The notes below the pieces were generated by a model, which ran no database searches, was not told the origin of the DNA, and saw nothing but the letters and a program-made list of their open reading frames with translations. Below are positions 16,944-26,600 of a stretch of 38,238 bases of DNA, piece after piece. This DNA comes from Syntrophobacteraceae bacterium (lineage in GTDB: Bacteria > Desulfobacterota > Syntrophobacteria > Syntrophobacterales > Syntrophobacteraceae): positions 1 through 38,238 of the forward strand of contig JARLHO010000172.1 of the NCBI GenBank assembly GCA_031292215.1. The letters run 5' to 3'. The translations under genes were made by a program, and so were the position numbers. Position 1 is the first letter of the stretch, and every line of letters begins with the position of its first letter.

Positions 16944-17558
16944 CGCCCGCGCCGCCGCCTCGGGATCGGCGCTCGAAACGATAGCGGATACGACCGCCAC
17001 TCCGTCTGCGCCCGCACGGATGACTTCACCGCCATTTTTATACGTTATTCCGCCTATCCCGACCAGGGGTACGCTAACGGCGCGGCGAATATTTCTCAGA
17101 ACGCTTAGACCTGTCGCCGGAAGAGCATCGGGTTTGGTCAACGTGGCAAAAAGAGGGCCCACGCCCAGGTAGTCCGCCCCAATGGCTTCCGCCTCCACGG
17201 CCTCCTCGACCGTACTTACCGAAACGCCGATAATCATGTCTTGGCCGACGATCCTGCGCGCAAGAGCGCATGGCATGTCCGACTGCCCCAAATGGACTCC
17301 ATCGGCCCGGCAGGCCAGTGCGATATCCACTCTGTCGTTTATGATAAACGTAAGGCCAAGTTCGGCGCTCGCTTTCCTTAGCGCAAACGCCTGCTCGATA
17401 AACTGCCGTGTCGTCGCGTTTTTCTCCCGGAGCTGAACTGCGGTTACACCCGCTGCCGCGCTTTGGCGAACCAATTTCTCCAGGGGCCGGCCACAAGAGA
17501 GATCCCTGTCCGTAACCAGGTAGAGCCGGTAATCGATCCCCGGTTTGCCCACGTTCAT
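16899..17558 (-). CDS. thiE: Thiamine phosphate synthase
   Basis: 219 residues from ATG 17558, which overlaps the thiM stop (ATGA); a GTG at 17579 is possible but lies inside thiM. TIM-barrel family motifs are [73 protein letters not shown] and DGVAVVSAI. It couples hydroxymethylpyrimidine diphosphate with thiazole phosphate to thiamine phosphate. Together with thiM it forms a salvage pair whose end product, thiamine diphosphate, is the cofactor of the KorAB enzyme encoded upstream on the same strand. Confidence 0.95.
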   Translation of the reverse strand: MNVGKPGIDYRLYLVTDRDLSCGRPLEKLVRQSAAAGVTAVQLREKNATTRQFIEQAFALRKASAELGLTFIINDRVDIALACRADGVHLGQSDMPCALARRIVGQDMIIGVSVSTVEEAVEAEAIGADYLGVGPLFATLTKPDALPATGLSVLRNIRRAVSVPLVGIGGITYKNGGEVIRAGADGVAVVSAIVSSADPEAAARALRAEIDEALRAAKS

Positions 17559-18358
17559 GATAGCGCGACCCGCGAACACTCGGTGATGGCAGAGCTCTCT
17601 ACGGCGTCGAGCGCATCGAGTAGCCTTACTTGAAAACTCCCGGGCCCCGGGTTCTCCCGGGCAGCAATCTCCCCTGCAATGCCAAAGGTGACCAGGGCGC
17701 CGACTGCTGCGGCAAAAGCATCCTTTGTAACTCCACAGAAGGCGCCGGTTATTGCGCTGGCGCTACACCCGGTTCCGGTGATCCTGCTCATAAGAGGATG
17801 GCCGTTTCTAATTACTGCTGTCCGCGATCCATCGGTCACGAAATCCTCAGCCCCCGTTACCGCTACGACCATGGCGTAAGTTTTCGCCAGCTCTTTTGCG
17901 GCCTCTCGGGCATCCTCCGATCCGGCCACGGAGTCCACGCCTTTAGTGGTTGCCTTTATACCGGCAATCGCAAGGATTTCAGACCCGTTTGCGCGAAGTA
18001 CTGCTACCGGGGCCTCGCCCAGGAGCCTCCGGGCAGTTTCGGTCCGAAACCGGGTCGCCCCCGCTCCAACGGGGTCGACCACAACGGGAATCGAGCGGTC
18101 CCGGGCAGCACGGACGGCCTTCGCCATGGAATCGATCCAGGGACCGGACAGTGTCCCGATATTTATCACAAGAGCGTTTGCCAGCCCCACCATCTCCTCG
18201 ACTTCTTCTATTGCGTGAGCCATTACCGGAGATGCGCCCAGGGCGAGGAGAACATTTGCGGTAAAATTCATGACAACGTAATTGGTGATGTTGTGAACCA
18301 GGGGATGGAGCGTCCTGATTTGTTCGATGCCGCTGCAAATCTCTTCTACCATCTTCAC
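17555..18358 (-). CDS. thiM: Hydroxyethylthiazole kinase
   Basis: 267 residues from GTG 18358, chosen because AGGAG lies seven bases upstream; ATG 18352 would be 13 away. Family motifs are [54 protein letters not shown] and the catalytic TGTGCSASA. It phosphorylates the thiazole alcohol for ThiE. No TPP riboswitch is visible upstream: the reverse strand before the start lacks the CUGAGA and ACCUGAUCUGG-type strings. It lies 159 bases after the selenocysteine hdrA gene on the same strand and may be the distal part of that operon. Confidence 0.95.
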   Translation of the reverse strand: MKMVEEICSGIEQIRTLHPLVHNITNYVVMNFTANVLLALGASPVMAHAIEEVEEMVGLANALVINIGTLSGPWIDSMAKAVRAARDRSIPVVVDPVGAGATRFRTETARRLLGEAPVAVLRANGSEILAIAGIKATTKGVDSVAGSEDAREAAKELAKTYAMVVAVTGAEDFVTDGSRTAVIRNGHPLMSRITGTGCSASAITGAFCGVTKDAFAAAVGALVTFGIAGEIAARENPGPGSFQVRLLDALDAVESSAITECSRVALS

Positions 18359-18517
18359 TGTTTTACTCCTGGTTTTTTTCTGACGCCAACCTGGAGAAGT
18401 TTAGCCACGCGTCGCGCCGCCAGCAACACTCGGACGCCCAGGCCTCCCTGGAGGTATCCGCGATGCGGCAATGGAGAGTGGCAATGCGCACGGAGATTTC
18501 CGCGGCCATAAGGTCCG
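18359..18517 (-). other. Spacer between hdrA-mvhD and thiM
   Basis: 159 bases without a gene. CCAGG/CCTGG (around 18449-18462) could form a small hairpin. No riboswitch or strong terminator was recognised. Confidence 0.3.
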
Positions 18518-20953
18518 CTACGCAGCGGGAGCGCTTTTGGCCGCCCTTTTGGCCAACACCTCAACGGTCTTTGCGATTTCTTCCGAGCTCACCCCGCTCC
18601 GCAGCGTTTCCATCTCCTGCATCAACGCGGCAAACCGGATCCCCTCGGCTGCGCTGACCCATTCGAGGCGAAGCCTCTCCGGCCGGATTCCCAGAACTTC
18701 CATCTTCTTTCGAATCTTTTCGACCCGCTTTACCGTCCACTTGTTGGCATTTATGTAGTGGCAGTCGCCGATGTGGCAGCCGCTGACCAGTATTACGGGC
18801 GCCCCCTTCGCAAATCCCTCCCATATAAAGGACTCGTCCACTCGCCCCGAACACATCGTCCGCACCAATCTAACACTTGGCGGGTATTGAAGCCGCGATA
18901 CCCCGGCGTAATCGGCCCCCGCATAAGAGCACCAGTTGCATGCAAATACCAGGACCCTTTTTTCGGGGCCCTCGGAGAGCGCCTCGTCTACCTGCCCCAG
19001 GATCTGTTCGTCGGTGAAATGATTCATCGCAATCGCGTCAAACGGGCATTCGGCCGCGCATGTCCCACATCCCGCGCAGGCCGCCGGATTTACCGATGCC
19101 GGGATCCTGCGTTTTACATCGATTGAAATCGCTCCGTAGGGGCAGACCTCCACACACCTGTTGCACAATTTGCACTTTTCGGCCGCCACCTCGGCGGTAA
19201 TCGGCTCCGAGAGCATTTCCCCCCGGTGAAGCAGGCGGGCAACACGCCCTGCGGCAGCAGACCCCTGGGTAACCGATTCCTTAATATCTTTGGGACCTTC
19301 GGCGCATCCAGCAAAAAATATCCCTCGGGTGGCCGCGTCAACCGGTTGAAGCTTGGGATGGGCTTCCAGGAAAAAACCGTCGGACGTAAGCTGGAGTCCC
19401 AGCATTTCCTGGAGTTTCTTCGTCGTCCGGGACGGCTGCACCCCGACCGCCAGCACCAGCATGTCCAGGTCGTGGAAAACGATCTTTCCCATTGCGCCGT
19501 TATCGACTGCCACGCGCAACCCGTTATCCGCCGTTTCGACAAGACTTCCCGGTAAACCTCGTATGTACTGAACCCCAAGGCTTCGGCTCTTCTTGTACAG
19601 ATCTTCAAAACCTTTTCCAAAAGCGCGGATATCGATATAAAAGACCTTGATGTCTACTTCCGGATAGTGTTCCTTTAAAACCAGGGTGCTCTTTATCGTG
19701 TTCATGCAGCAGATATTTGAGCAGTAGGAACCGCCTTTTCTCTCCGAGCGCGAACCCACACACTGAATGAACCCGATCGATTTGGGGACTTTTCTATCCG
19801 AGGGCCGTATCAACTCGCCTCCGGTAGGGCCTCCCGCGCTTACCAACCGCTCGAATTCCAGGCTGCTCAGCACATTTTCATACCGCGTATAGCCGTACTC
19901 GTCGAGTTCTGTGGGGTCATAGGGCTCCATGCCGGTCGCAACCACGATGCCGCCCACCTTTTCGACCACTTCCTCATCCGACATGTGGAAGTTTATGCAC
20001 TGCTTCTCGCAGACTTCCACGCACTTGGCGCACACCACCGGGTTGTGGCCCAGGCACTCGTTGATGTTTATCACGTAGGCCGAAGGAACAGCCTGGGGAA
20101 ACGGCGAATAAATCGCCCGTCTCGAGGAAAGACCGGAGTCGAAATCGTCCGGACGCACCACCGGACACACCCGCGCGCATTCCCCGCAAGCCGTGCAATC
20201 TTTTTCCGATACGTACCGGGCCTTTTTTAAGATCTTTACTTCGAAATTGCCGACATACCCTTTTACATCGATTACTTCGGCGAGAGTAAGCAGCTTTATT
20301 CCTGGATGCCGACCGGCGTCCGTCATTTTAGGACCCAGAATTCAAATGGAACAGTCCATGGTGGGGAATGTCTTGTCGAGTCGCGCCATGTTGCCGCCAA
20401 TCGATGGACTCTTTTCCACCAGGACCACCTCGTAGCCGTTATCGGCGAGATCAAGCGCCGCCTGAATGCCGGCAATGCCTCCCCCGATCACCAGGGTTCG
20501 CTTGCTTAGCGGTATTTTTCTGCTTTCGAGCGGCTCAAGTCGAGCGGCCCGGGCCGCCGCCATTCGCACCAGATCCAGGGCTTTGTCCGTTGCCGCGCCC
20601 GGCTCGTGCAGATGCACCCAACTGCACTGCTCTCTCAGGTTGGCCATCTCGAGCAGGTAGGGGTTGAGGCCTGCGGCTTCCAACATCTTTTTAAAGGTGG
20701 GCTCATGTAACCTCGGAGAGCAGGAGGCGATCACGATGCGGTCAAGGCCAAGCTCGGCGATATCTTTCATGATGGCGTGCTGCCCGGGCTCTGAGCAGGC
20801 ATACTGGATGTTTCGCGCATGGACCACGTTTCCCATCTTGCCGCTTTCCGAGGCCACCTTCTCGCAATCCACTGTCCCCGCGATATTTAGCCCGCAATGG
20901 CAGACATAGACGCCGATTCGGGGTGTTTCACCGTCTGTCCCATTTTTTTTCAT
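18518..20953 (-). CDS. hdrA: Selenocysteine HdrA-MvhD fusion flavoprotein (TGA at 20342-20344 read as Sec)
   Basis: Two adjacent frames are one gene of 812 codons. The first 203 codons encode the HdrA N-terminal domain (VYVCHCGLNIAG, ASCSPRLHEPTF) and FAD motif GGGIAGIQAALDLADNG, and end FPTMDCSI. The in-frame TGA follows, then ILGPKMTDAG, restoring the HdrA signature DCSI-[C/U]-IL-PKM, so TGA sits at Sec204 in a CxxU pair with C201. Downstream come an inserted ferredoxin (CTACGECARVCP, near 253-264), the rest of the flavin domain, two C-terminal 4Fe-4S motifs (CKLCNRCVEVCP, CAGCGTCAAECP) and an MvhD domain (CNWCSYAGAD, CSG, GCHIGDCHY). HdrA carries the bifurcating FAD; MvhD connects it to an electron donor. 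A SECIS-like hairpin follows the TGA. Confidence 0.93.
20298..20341 (-). promoter_or_regulatory. SECIS-like hairpin directly after the hdrA TGA
   Basis: On the coding strand, ATTCTGG (20341-20335) can pair with CCAGGAAT (20305-20298) with one bulged G. Inside it, GCC-GGUC-GGC (20317-20308) makes a small apical helix with GGUC in the loop. The loop begins 27 bases after the UGA, within the usual bacterial SECIS range, and the GGUC recalls the SelB-binding loop of E. coli fdhF. Confidence 0.65.
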
Positions 20954-21071
20954 CTCGCAACACCATGATCAAGCTTTAACGTTAATAAATGCGTGGCCGG
21001 TCACCTACCCACAAACCAGCTCTTACTACCCATTCACCCATTCACCCACTCACCCGATTCACCGGCTTTTA
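20954..21071 (-). other. Spacer between hdrCB and hdrA with short tandem repeats
   Basis: 118 bases with no gene. On the plus strand, 21028-21061 carries four near-tandem copies of an eight-base ATTCACCC-like unit. Its meaning is unknown; it may be slippage-generated. Confidence 0.4.
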
Positions 21072-22652
21072 TTATTGCCACTCGATCGTTTTGGCCAGAA
21101 GGGAGGTCAAATCCATCATCTCTATGCGGATTTCATTTTCCAGCAAAGGGTCTTCCATCGCGCACCGCAGATGAATCTGGCATTTCGGGCATGCGGTTAC
21201 CAAAAGATTTGCCCCGGTCTCCTTGGCCTGCTTCAACCGGTTTACCTGCATCGCCTTGGAATAGGAGTCGCACCCGGTCCACGCGCAGTTTCCGCAGCAA
21301 AGAGAAGACGCCCCCCGGTCCCGCATTTCGGTAAAATCGGAGACCTTCAACCGCTTAAGAAGCCCGCGTGGCAATTCGCAGCCCGATTGTGTCCGGCTGA
21401 GCCTGCAGGGGTCCTGATAGGTGATCTTCCTGTTTAGTTTTTTAAATCCAACCGCTCCCTTCCCGATCTCGGCTTCGGCCAGCTCGAAAATATGGCGTAC
21501 CTTGAACCCGGTTTCTATTCCGTTTTCGGGATAGTCGCGGGAAAAGGCGCGGTAGCACTCGGGGCATGCCGTAACCAGTTCTTCGATTCCCATGGCCGAA
21601 ATCATCTCGACGTTTAACCGGGCAAGCTTTATGAAGTTTTCGCGGTCTCCGGACCACAGCAAGTCGTGGCCGCAGCACCTCTCGTTTTGCATGATCGCCG
21701 GGCGAATGTCGAAAAAGTTCATGAGCCTTAGAGCATCAAATAAAATATCGCTGGTATGGATCCCCAGGTGGTTTTTAAAAAATGTGTCGAAGTAGGGAGC
21801 GCATCCTCCAAAGAATAGGATTTTACTCTCCTGATCGGTCTGAATGTCTGAAGGGAGACCGCTCCAGTGTTTGACCGGGAGCCCGGGGGAAGTCATGGCG
21901 CGCATGAGTGAGTGGAAAAACCCTTCGTGGGCGTTAAATTTTCCGTTGGCAGACGACGCGCAGCGCATATCCTTTATGAAATCCGGAAAGCTTACCGCCG
22001 ACGGACACCGGTCGTAGCAAATACCGCACGTAAGACAGGACCAGATGTCTTCCCGAAGAGCCGGCGAGTCGATGTCTCCGGCCACTGCGGCGTTGGCGAT
22101 CGCCCGGGGGGAAAATTGCTTGCCCGACAACGCCACAGGACATGCCGAGGAACATTTGCCGCAGTCCTGGCAGGCGTAGATATTGTGCGCGCGGCTGATT
22201 GCGGCTGTCGATTGCGCCAGGAGTCCCGGCTCTTTGGCGCGGTTTGCGGCAACGATGACCGTTTTGCCGAGCTCGGCAATCTTCTCTCTAAACGTGGTCA
22301 AGTAGTCGAGAAGCTCCTGGTGCTGGTCGGGATGAAACGATCCAAATCCCAGCCGTTCATCTCCTAGCCCCAGCAGGTTGAGGATGCCCCTTGTGTCGTC
22401 TATGTTTCTCTGGGCGACGCGAGTCCCCAGCCCGTAGCGGCACGACCCCGGTTCGCACCCGAGAAGCACCACCCCGTCCGCCCCGGTTTCGAAAGCCTTA
22501 AACAGCAGCGACTTGGTGATTCGACCGCTGCACGGAATCCTTATCATGTGGATTTCCCGGGGCAGGGGCGCAAGAGCATCCTGGAGCGTCTGGTATGCCG
22601 CGTGCGGACTCCAGTTGCACAGAAAAAGAACTATCTTGAGATCGTCATTCAT
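21072..22652 (-). CDS. MvhD-HdrC-HdrB fusion protein
   Basis: 526 residues from ATG 22652, which overlaps the upstream stop as ATGA. Residues 1-130 are an MvhD-like domain (FLCNWSPHAA, PCSGRITK, GCEPGSCRYG); its first motif is CNWS instead of CNWC, so a usual [2Fe-2S] ligand is Ser15. Residues 155-220 are HdrC-like, with two 4Fe-4S motifs C161-x2-C-x2-C-x3-C171 and C206-x2-C-x2-C-x3-C216. The rest is HdrB-like with two CCG-type cysteine sets (ERCCGHDL...CPECYRAF, and CRLSRTQ...LCCGNC...CPKCQ) that bind noncubane clusters and reduce disulfides. It would receive electrons from HdrA. The substrate disulfide is unknown. Confidence 0.88.
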   Translation of the reverse strand: MNDDLKIVLFLCNWSPHAAYQTLQDALAPLPREIHMIRIPCSGRITKSLLFKAFETGADGVVLLGCEPGSCRYGLGTRVAQRNIDDTRGILNLLGLGDERLGFGSFHPDQHQELLDYLTTFREKIAELGKTVIVAANRAKEPGLLAQSTAAISRAHNIYACQDCGKCSSACPVALSGKQFSPRAIANAAVAGDIDSPALREDIWSCLTCGICYDRCPSAVSFPDFIKDMRCASSANGKFNAHEGFFHSLMRAMTSPGLPVKHWSGLPSDIQTDQESKILFFGGCAPYFDTFFKNHLGIHTSDILFDALRLMNFFDIRPAIMQNERCCGHDLLWSGDRENFIKLARLNVEMISAMGIEELVTACPECYRAFSRDYPENGIETGFKVRHIFELAEAEIGKGAVGFKKLNRKITYQDPCRLSRTQSGCELPRGLLKRLKVSDFTEMRDRGASSLCCGNCAWTGCDSYSKAMQVNRLKQAKETGANLLVTACPKCQIHLRCAMEDPLLENEIRIEMMDLTSLLAKTIEWQ

Positions 22653-25600
22653 TTGTGGACTATTTCTTCTATCGCCTGTTCGAGAAAACGCCGGTCGCGA
22701 TAAGGACTGTCCGCGGCGCCGGAGGGACAAATCGAAATGCAGTTGCCGCAGCCCTTGCAAAGGGCTTCGTCGACAGCCGCATACCCGGCCGGCTGAAGAC
22801 TGGCGTGAAAGCTGATGGCCCTGTAGGGGCAGGCCTTTACGCAACGGCCGCATCCCCTGCAGAGGTCCCGATCTATGGAAACCGTGTATCCCTTGTTCTG
22901 CCTCGGGCCGCGCGGCATGATCGTTGCCGCCAGCATTGCCGCCGCCGTGCCTTTTAGCCGGTCGGAGACATTTATGCCGGGCGGACTGGCCAAAAGAAGC
23001 CCGGGTATGGAGGTCGCTGCGGGAAGGAAAAACGGTATCCCAAGGCGGCCGCTTGTCTGCATGGTGTATTCGAACTCGTGGGGCGGCATGTCCGGATGAG
23101 GCATATAGGCCAGGCTCTTCCTCGATCGTTCGCCCAGTATTACCGCTCCGGCGGTAAAGACCTGGTGGGTGCCGTCCTCCATGCTCACTATTACCTGAAA
23201 GTCTCCCACCGAGCCCTTAAGCGATCGGGCGCAAGATCCCGGAAAGGCAAGAACGTTGGGGTAGGCGGGAGCAGCCGAAAGAGGCCTGTCGAGCCCCCCG
23301 AACAAAAAGACTTCCATGCCCATCTGCCCCAGGGTGAGAGCGCTTCTTAGCGCCGCTTCGGATTCTCCGATAACCGCTGTCGTAAAGTTGTACTTGCGAG
23401 CCGGAGGCGGGAGGGACTTAAGGCGTGCCGCGCGCTGGATCGACCGTCGCAAAAGCCCTTCAAAGCGGCTTATGGCGAGAGTTCGCTCACTCCCCAAAAG
23501 GGCCAGCGCCTCGCCTCGCAGGTTGCAGGTCTCGGCCATGGCCCGGGGAATGCCGGTCCCATTAAAGAGGGCGGCCTTCAGCCTGCTTCGCTGGTCGGTG
23601 CACGCGCCGCATATAAGGTCCTGCGGGCAGCACACGCAAGATGCCAGAACGAACCGGGTAAGCCCCTTTTCTCGAATCGTTTTCACTATGGATGCCGCGC
23701 CTTCCCGCGTGCAGGCCGAAGGAATCGACTCGGCGTACTCCACCGGCAAATTTTCGGGAAGATAGGACAGCATCCTGTCCAGTTCGGGGTCCCAGCCCAG
23801 CGAGTCGTTGCACCTGCATACGAAAACTCCGATTCGAAGCTCGGATTCGAGCCGAGGCTCAGGCGGGGAAAACAAAATCCCTCCCCCCTTCATGCGCGCT
23901 GTGCCGTCGCCTAGCAAAAGAGCGGTTTCCGCCGCTGCGGCAAACCCTCGCAGCATCATGGCGTAGACGTCAGGTTGGCTGGCCTTCGAGCTGTAGGTGC
24001 GGATGACGTCCTCGCCTTTTACGCTCGGAGCCGATGCCGGGTCGGTGAGAATGACCACCCCGGCATGCTCGATCTCTTCTGTGCACTCGTCGGCGTGAAA
24101 AACCGCCCCGGCTGCCGAACAGGCTTCCACGCACTCGCCGCACTCGGAGCACACCCCGCACTGGAGGCACCGGGACGCCTCGGAGCGGGCCTGCTCTTCG
24201 GAAAACCCCAGTTCGACCTCGGTGGTGAGTTGGAGCCGCGAAGCCGGATGGCGCTCAGACATCGCTATCCGCCCAACAGAGGCAATCTCCGGGGAAATCT
24301 CGGGATAGTCGAGATCATCGCGCCGCTTAAACAAAACAACCTCTTCTGCTCCAGGGACTTCTCCCGCCAAATACCGGTGAACTCCCCTTGCCGCCGCCCG
24401 ACCGGATGCCATGGCGGTCACAACCGTCGAAGGACCGCTTGTCGCATCTCCTGCGCCAAAGACCTTCGCAGACCGAGTTCTTCCGTTTTCAAAAACCCTT
24501 ATCAGTCCGGCAGAAGTTGCAAACTCTTCTCCATAACCGCTAAAATCTGCCGGGTTTCCCGTCTGGCCAATGGCTACGACGGCACGCTCAAATTCAAATT
24601 CGACAGGATTTGCCCCCTTGACCATAACGGGCCAGGGGATACCATTGGCATCCGGCGGGCCGGGAACGGTTGGAACGAAACGAATGGAGTTAAGCTTTCC
24701 GTTTGCCCCGACGAACTCGGCGGCCTTAAGGCCGGTCTTTATCGCTATTCCTTCTTTTGCTGCCGCTTGGACCTCGTGCGCATCGGCTGGGATCAACTCC
24801 TCGGGAAACCAGGAGATCAAGGTGACTTCCGCGCCAAGTCGCGCCAGGGTGCGGGCTGCTTCAAACGCCGAATTGCCATCTCCTAAAACCGCCGTTTTCC
24901 CGGCGGCCGACTTTATTTCTCCCCGGTGTACCGCGCATAGATACGAGAGGCATCCAAAAACGTTTTCCAGCTCTTCTCCGGGCGCCCCGACTTTTCGATC
25001 TTCCCATAATCCCGTTGCCAGAACGACTGCTCGAAACTCCTCGCCGTTCTCGGGTTTAAACTCGGTTCCCAGGTGGAATTGGACCCCAAGCTTATGGAGA
25101 TCGTCGATTTCCCGGTCGAGAACAGCTCTCGGGAGACGGTGCGGTCCTATTGCGTAACGCAAAAGTCCACCCGGCGCTTTTTCTTTTTCAAAAACCGTGA
25201 CTCGATAACCCAAACGGACAAGATCGGAGGCAGCGGCAAGGCCCGCGGGTCCGGAACCTATCACCGCAATTTTTTCGGCCCCGGTCCTTGCCGCAGCATG
25301 GGTAAACGGCCGAGGCGATGCGCTGTCGGCCAGAAATCTCTTGATGTCTCGTATCGCAAGGGGCTGGTCTACTCCGCTCCTGCGGCATGCCGCCTCGCAG
25401 GGGTGGGTGCAGATCCTGCCGCATATGCCCGGCAAGACATTGTCTTTTCGGATCAACTCGAGCGCTTCAACGTATCTGCCCGCCCGCGCAAGGGCCATGT
25501 AGCCCTGGACGTTTACCCCGAGAGGACAATTGGCCTTGCAAAGAGGGGTCCTGCGCTTGTCGATGACCGGTCTTCCCGGAAGAGCATGCCGTCCGCCGTA

Positions 25601-25999
25601 GCGTAGCGCCTTTTTGCCGTCCGGGCCAATCGCTGGACAGACCTGCCAACACAGGCCGCAAAGCGTGCACTTCTCACTATCTATGTAGGTGGGCGCCAAC
25701 GTATAGCGTATCGAAAATCCCTGGGGAGTGTGTTTGATCGATTTGACCGAAGCCGGAAGAATGAGCCTTGCCGAGGGATTTCTCATTATTCGTAGAAGCC
25801 CGGGGCGCTGGGCGTAGTTAAAGCCAACGCCCGTGTCCATTTTCCATGCAGGGGAGGCGAGCTTCTCGTTTAGATCGCCGGCCTCATCGATTAGCGTGAC
25901 GGGTATCCCCATCTCGCCCAGCTTGTTTGCCGCAGCGATTCCTGCGGGCGTAGCTCCTATAATGCACACCTTTTGAAGGCGTTCCCTGGGGTCTTTCAT
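22649..25999 (-). CDS. Giant GltD/HdrA-like iron-sulfur flavoprotein
   Basis: 1116 residues from ATG 25999; an extended frame overlaps korC and is not used. Order: a partial FAD-type fold (IIGATPAGIAAANKLGEMG); a ferredoxin motif CTLCGLCWQVCP (111-122); a GltD/NfnB-type Fe-S helical domain (CKANCPLGVNVQGYM, CGRICTHPCEAAC, 154-205); an FAD site GSGPAGLAAASDL (248) and NAD(P)H site LGDGNSAFEAARTL (372); a Cys-rich CLQCGVCSECGECVEAC (611-627); an HdrA N-domain-like part IGVFVCRCNDSLG (723); and two C-terminal 4Fe-4S motifs (about 1047-1092). It resembles an HdrA into which a pyridine-nucleotide module of the NfnB/glutamate-synthase type is inserted. A role passing electrons between NAD(P)H, ferredoxin and Hdr is likely. 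Confidence 0.85.
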   Translation of the reverse strand: MKDPRERLQKVCIIGATPAGIAAANKLGEMGIPVTLIDEAGDLNEKLASPAWKMDTGVGFNYAQRPGLLRIMRNPSARLILPASVKSIKHTPQGFSIRYTLAPTYIDSEKCTLCGLCWQVCPAIGPDGKKALRYGGRHALPGRPVIDKRRTPLCKANCPLGVNVQGYMALARAGRYVEALELIRKDNVLPGICGRICTHPCEAACRRSGVDQPLAIRDIKRFLADSASPRPFTHAAARTGAEKIAVIGSGPAGLAAASDLVRLGYRVTVFEKEKAPGGLLRYAIGPHRLPRAVLDREIDDLHKLGVQFHLGTEFKPENGEEFRAVVLATGLWEDRKVGAPGEELENVFGCLSYLCAVHRGEIKSAAGKTAVLGDGNSAFEAARTLARLGAEVTLISWFPEELIPADAHEVQAAAKEGIAIKTGLKAAEFVGANGKLNSIRFVPTVPGPPDANGIPWPVMVKGANPVEFEFERAVVAIGQTGNPADFSGYGEEFATSAGLIRVFENGRTRSAKVFGAGDATSGPSTVVTAMASGRAAARGVHRYLAGEVPGAEEVVLFKRRDDLDYPEISPEIASVGRIAMSERHPASRLQLTTEVELGFSEEQARSEASRCLQCGVCSECGECVEACSAAGAVFHADECTEEIEHAGVVILTDPASAPSVKGEDVIRTYSSKASQPDVYAMMLRGFAAAAETALLLGDGTARMKGGGILFSPPEPRLESELRIGVFVCRCNDSLGWDPELDRMLSYLPENLPVEYAESIPSACTREGAASIVKTIREKGLTRFVLASCVCCPQDLICGACTDQRSRLKAALFNGTGIPRAMAETCNLRGEALALLGSERTLAISRFEGLLRRSIQRAARLKSLPPPARKYNFTTAVIGESEAALRSALTLGQMGMEVFLFGGLDRPLSAAPAYPNVLAFPGSCARSLKGSVGDFQVIVSMEDGTHQVFTAGAVILGERSRKSLAYMPHPDMPPHEFEYTMQTSGRLGIPFFLPAATSIPGLLLASPPGINVSDRLKGTAAAMLAATIMPRGPRQNKGYTVSIDRDLCRGCGRCVKACPYRAISFHASLQPAGYAAVDEALCKGCGNCISICPSGAADSPYRDRRFLEQAIEEIVHK

Positions 26000-26003
26000 T
26001 CCA

Positions 26004-26588
26004 TTAGCCCTGTTCTTTGTTTTTATTGCCCGCAGCCTTTTTCGTCCGGGCCTTGAGCATCGCCTGCCCCAAATCGTAGCCCTTGGTAAAGGCCGCAATA
26101 TTGGTTTTCTCCGTCCCCTTTGGCACCGAATCAGCCACCGAGGAGAGCATTCCTTTAAGAGACACGGCCCCGGTAACCGATGTCACAAAACCGAGCATCA
26201 CGATATTGGCCATCATTTTTCTGCCAAGTTCCTCGGCCATCCGGGTCGCGGGAACCGGGAAAACATCCCCCGATGCGCCCTCCCAGGAACGCACCATGTC
26301 CTGGTCAACTATCAGCGTCCCTTCGGCTCTTAGTAAATGATGGTACTTCTCATATCCCGTCTGCGACATGCATACCAGAATATCCGCCGCGCGCACGTAA
26401 GGGTAATGAATCGGCTTGTCCGATATGACCAACTGGGCGCTGCACGCGCCCCCGCGCGCCTCCGGACCGTAGGACTGCGTAAAGCTGCTCTCCAGATGGT
26501 CTTCGATGCAGGCCGCCATGCCGAGCACCTGCCCCGCAAGCACTATCCCCTGTCCACCAAGGCCGGTTATCAAAATCTCTTTTCTCAA
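26004..26588 (-). CDS. korC: 2-oxoacid:ferredoxin oxidoreductase gamma subunit (KorC)
   Basis: 194 residues. Starts with TTG 26588, supported by GGAG six bases upstream. The family opening EILITGLGGQGIVLAGQVLG, then SFTQSYGPEARGGACSAQLV, IHYPYVRAADILVCMSQ and MANIVMLGF, identify the gamma domain that helps bind CoA in 2-oxoacid oxidoreductases. The Lys/Asn-rich tail (KKAAGNKNKEQG) is extra. It follows korB by 12 bases and precedes the giant flavoprotein by four, so these are surely co-transcribed. Confidence 0.93.
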   Translation of the reverse strand: MRKEILITGLGGQGIVLAGQVLGMAACIEDHLESSFTQSYGPEARGGACSAQLVISDKPIHYPYVRAADILVCMSQTGYEKYHHLLRAEGTLIVDQDMVRSWEGASGDVFPVPATRMAEELGRKMMANIVMLGFVTSVTGAVSLKGMLSSVADSVPKGTEKTNIAAFTKGYDLGQAMLKARTKKAAGNKNKEQG

Positions 26589-26600
26589 ATCAAGCTCCGT

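Noticed and set aside
18359-18517. TPP riboswitch upstream of thiM
   Set aside because: The reverse strand lacks the conserved CUGAGA and ACCUGAUCUGG-type strings and the right stem layout.
20342-20344. Nonsense mutation in hdrA
   Set aside because: The TGA lies exactly at the known Cys/Sec column, both sides are intact, and a SECIS-like hairpin follows. A mutation would be unlikely to fall here by chance.
21028-21061. CRISPR-like array
   Set aside because: The unit is eight bases, imperfect, and has no spacers.
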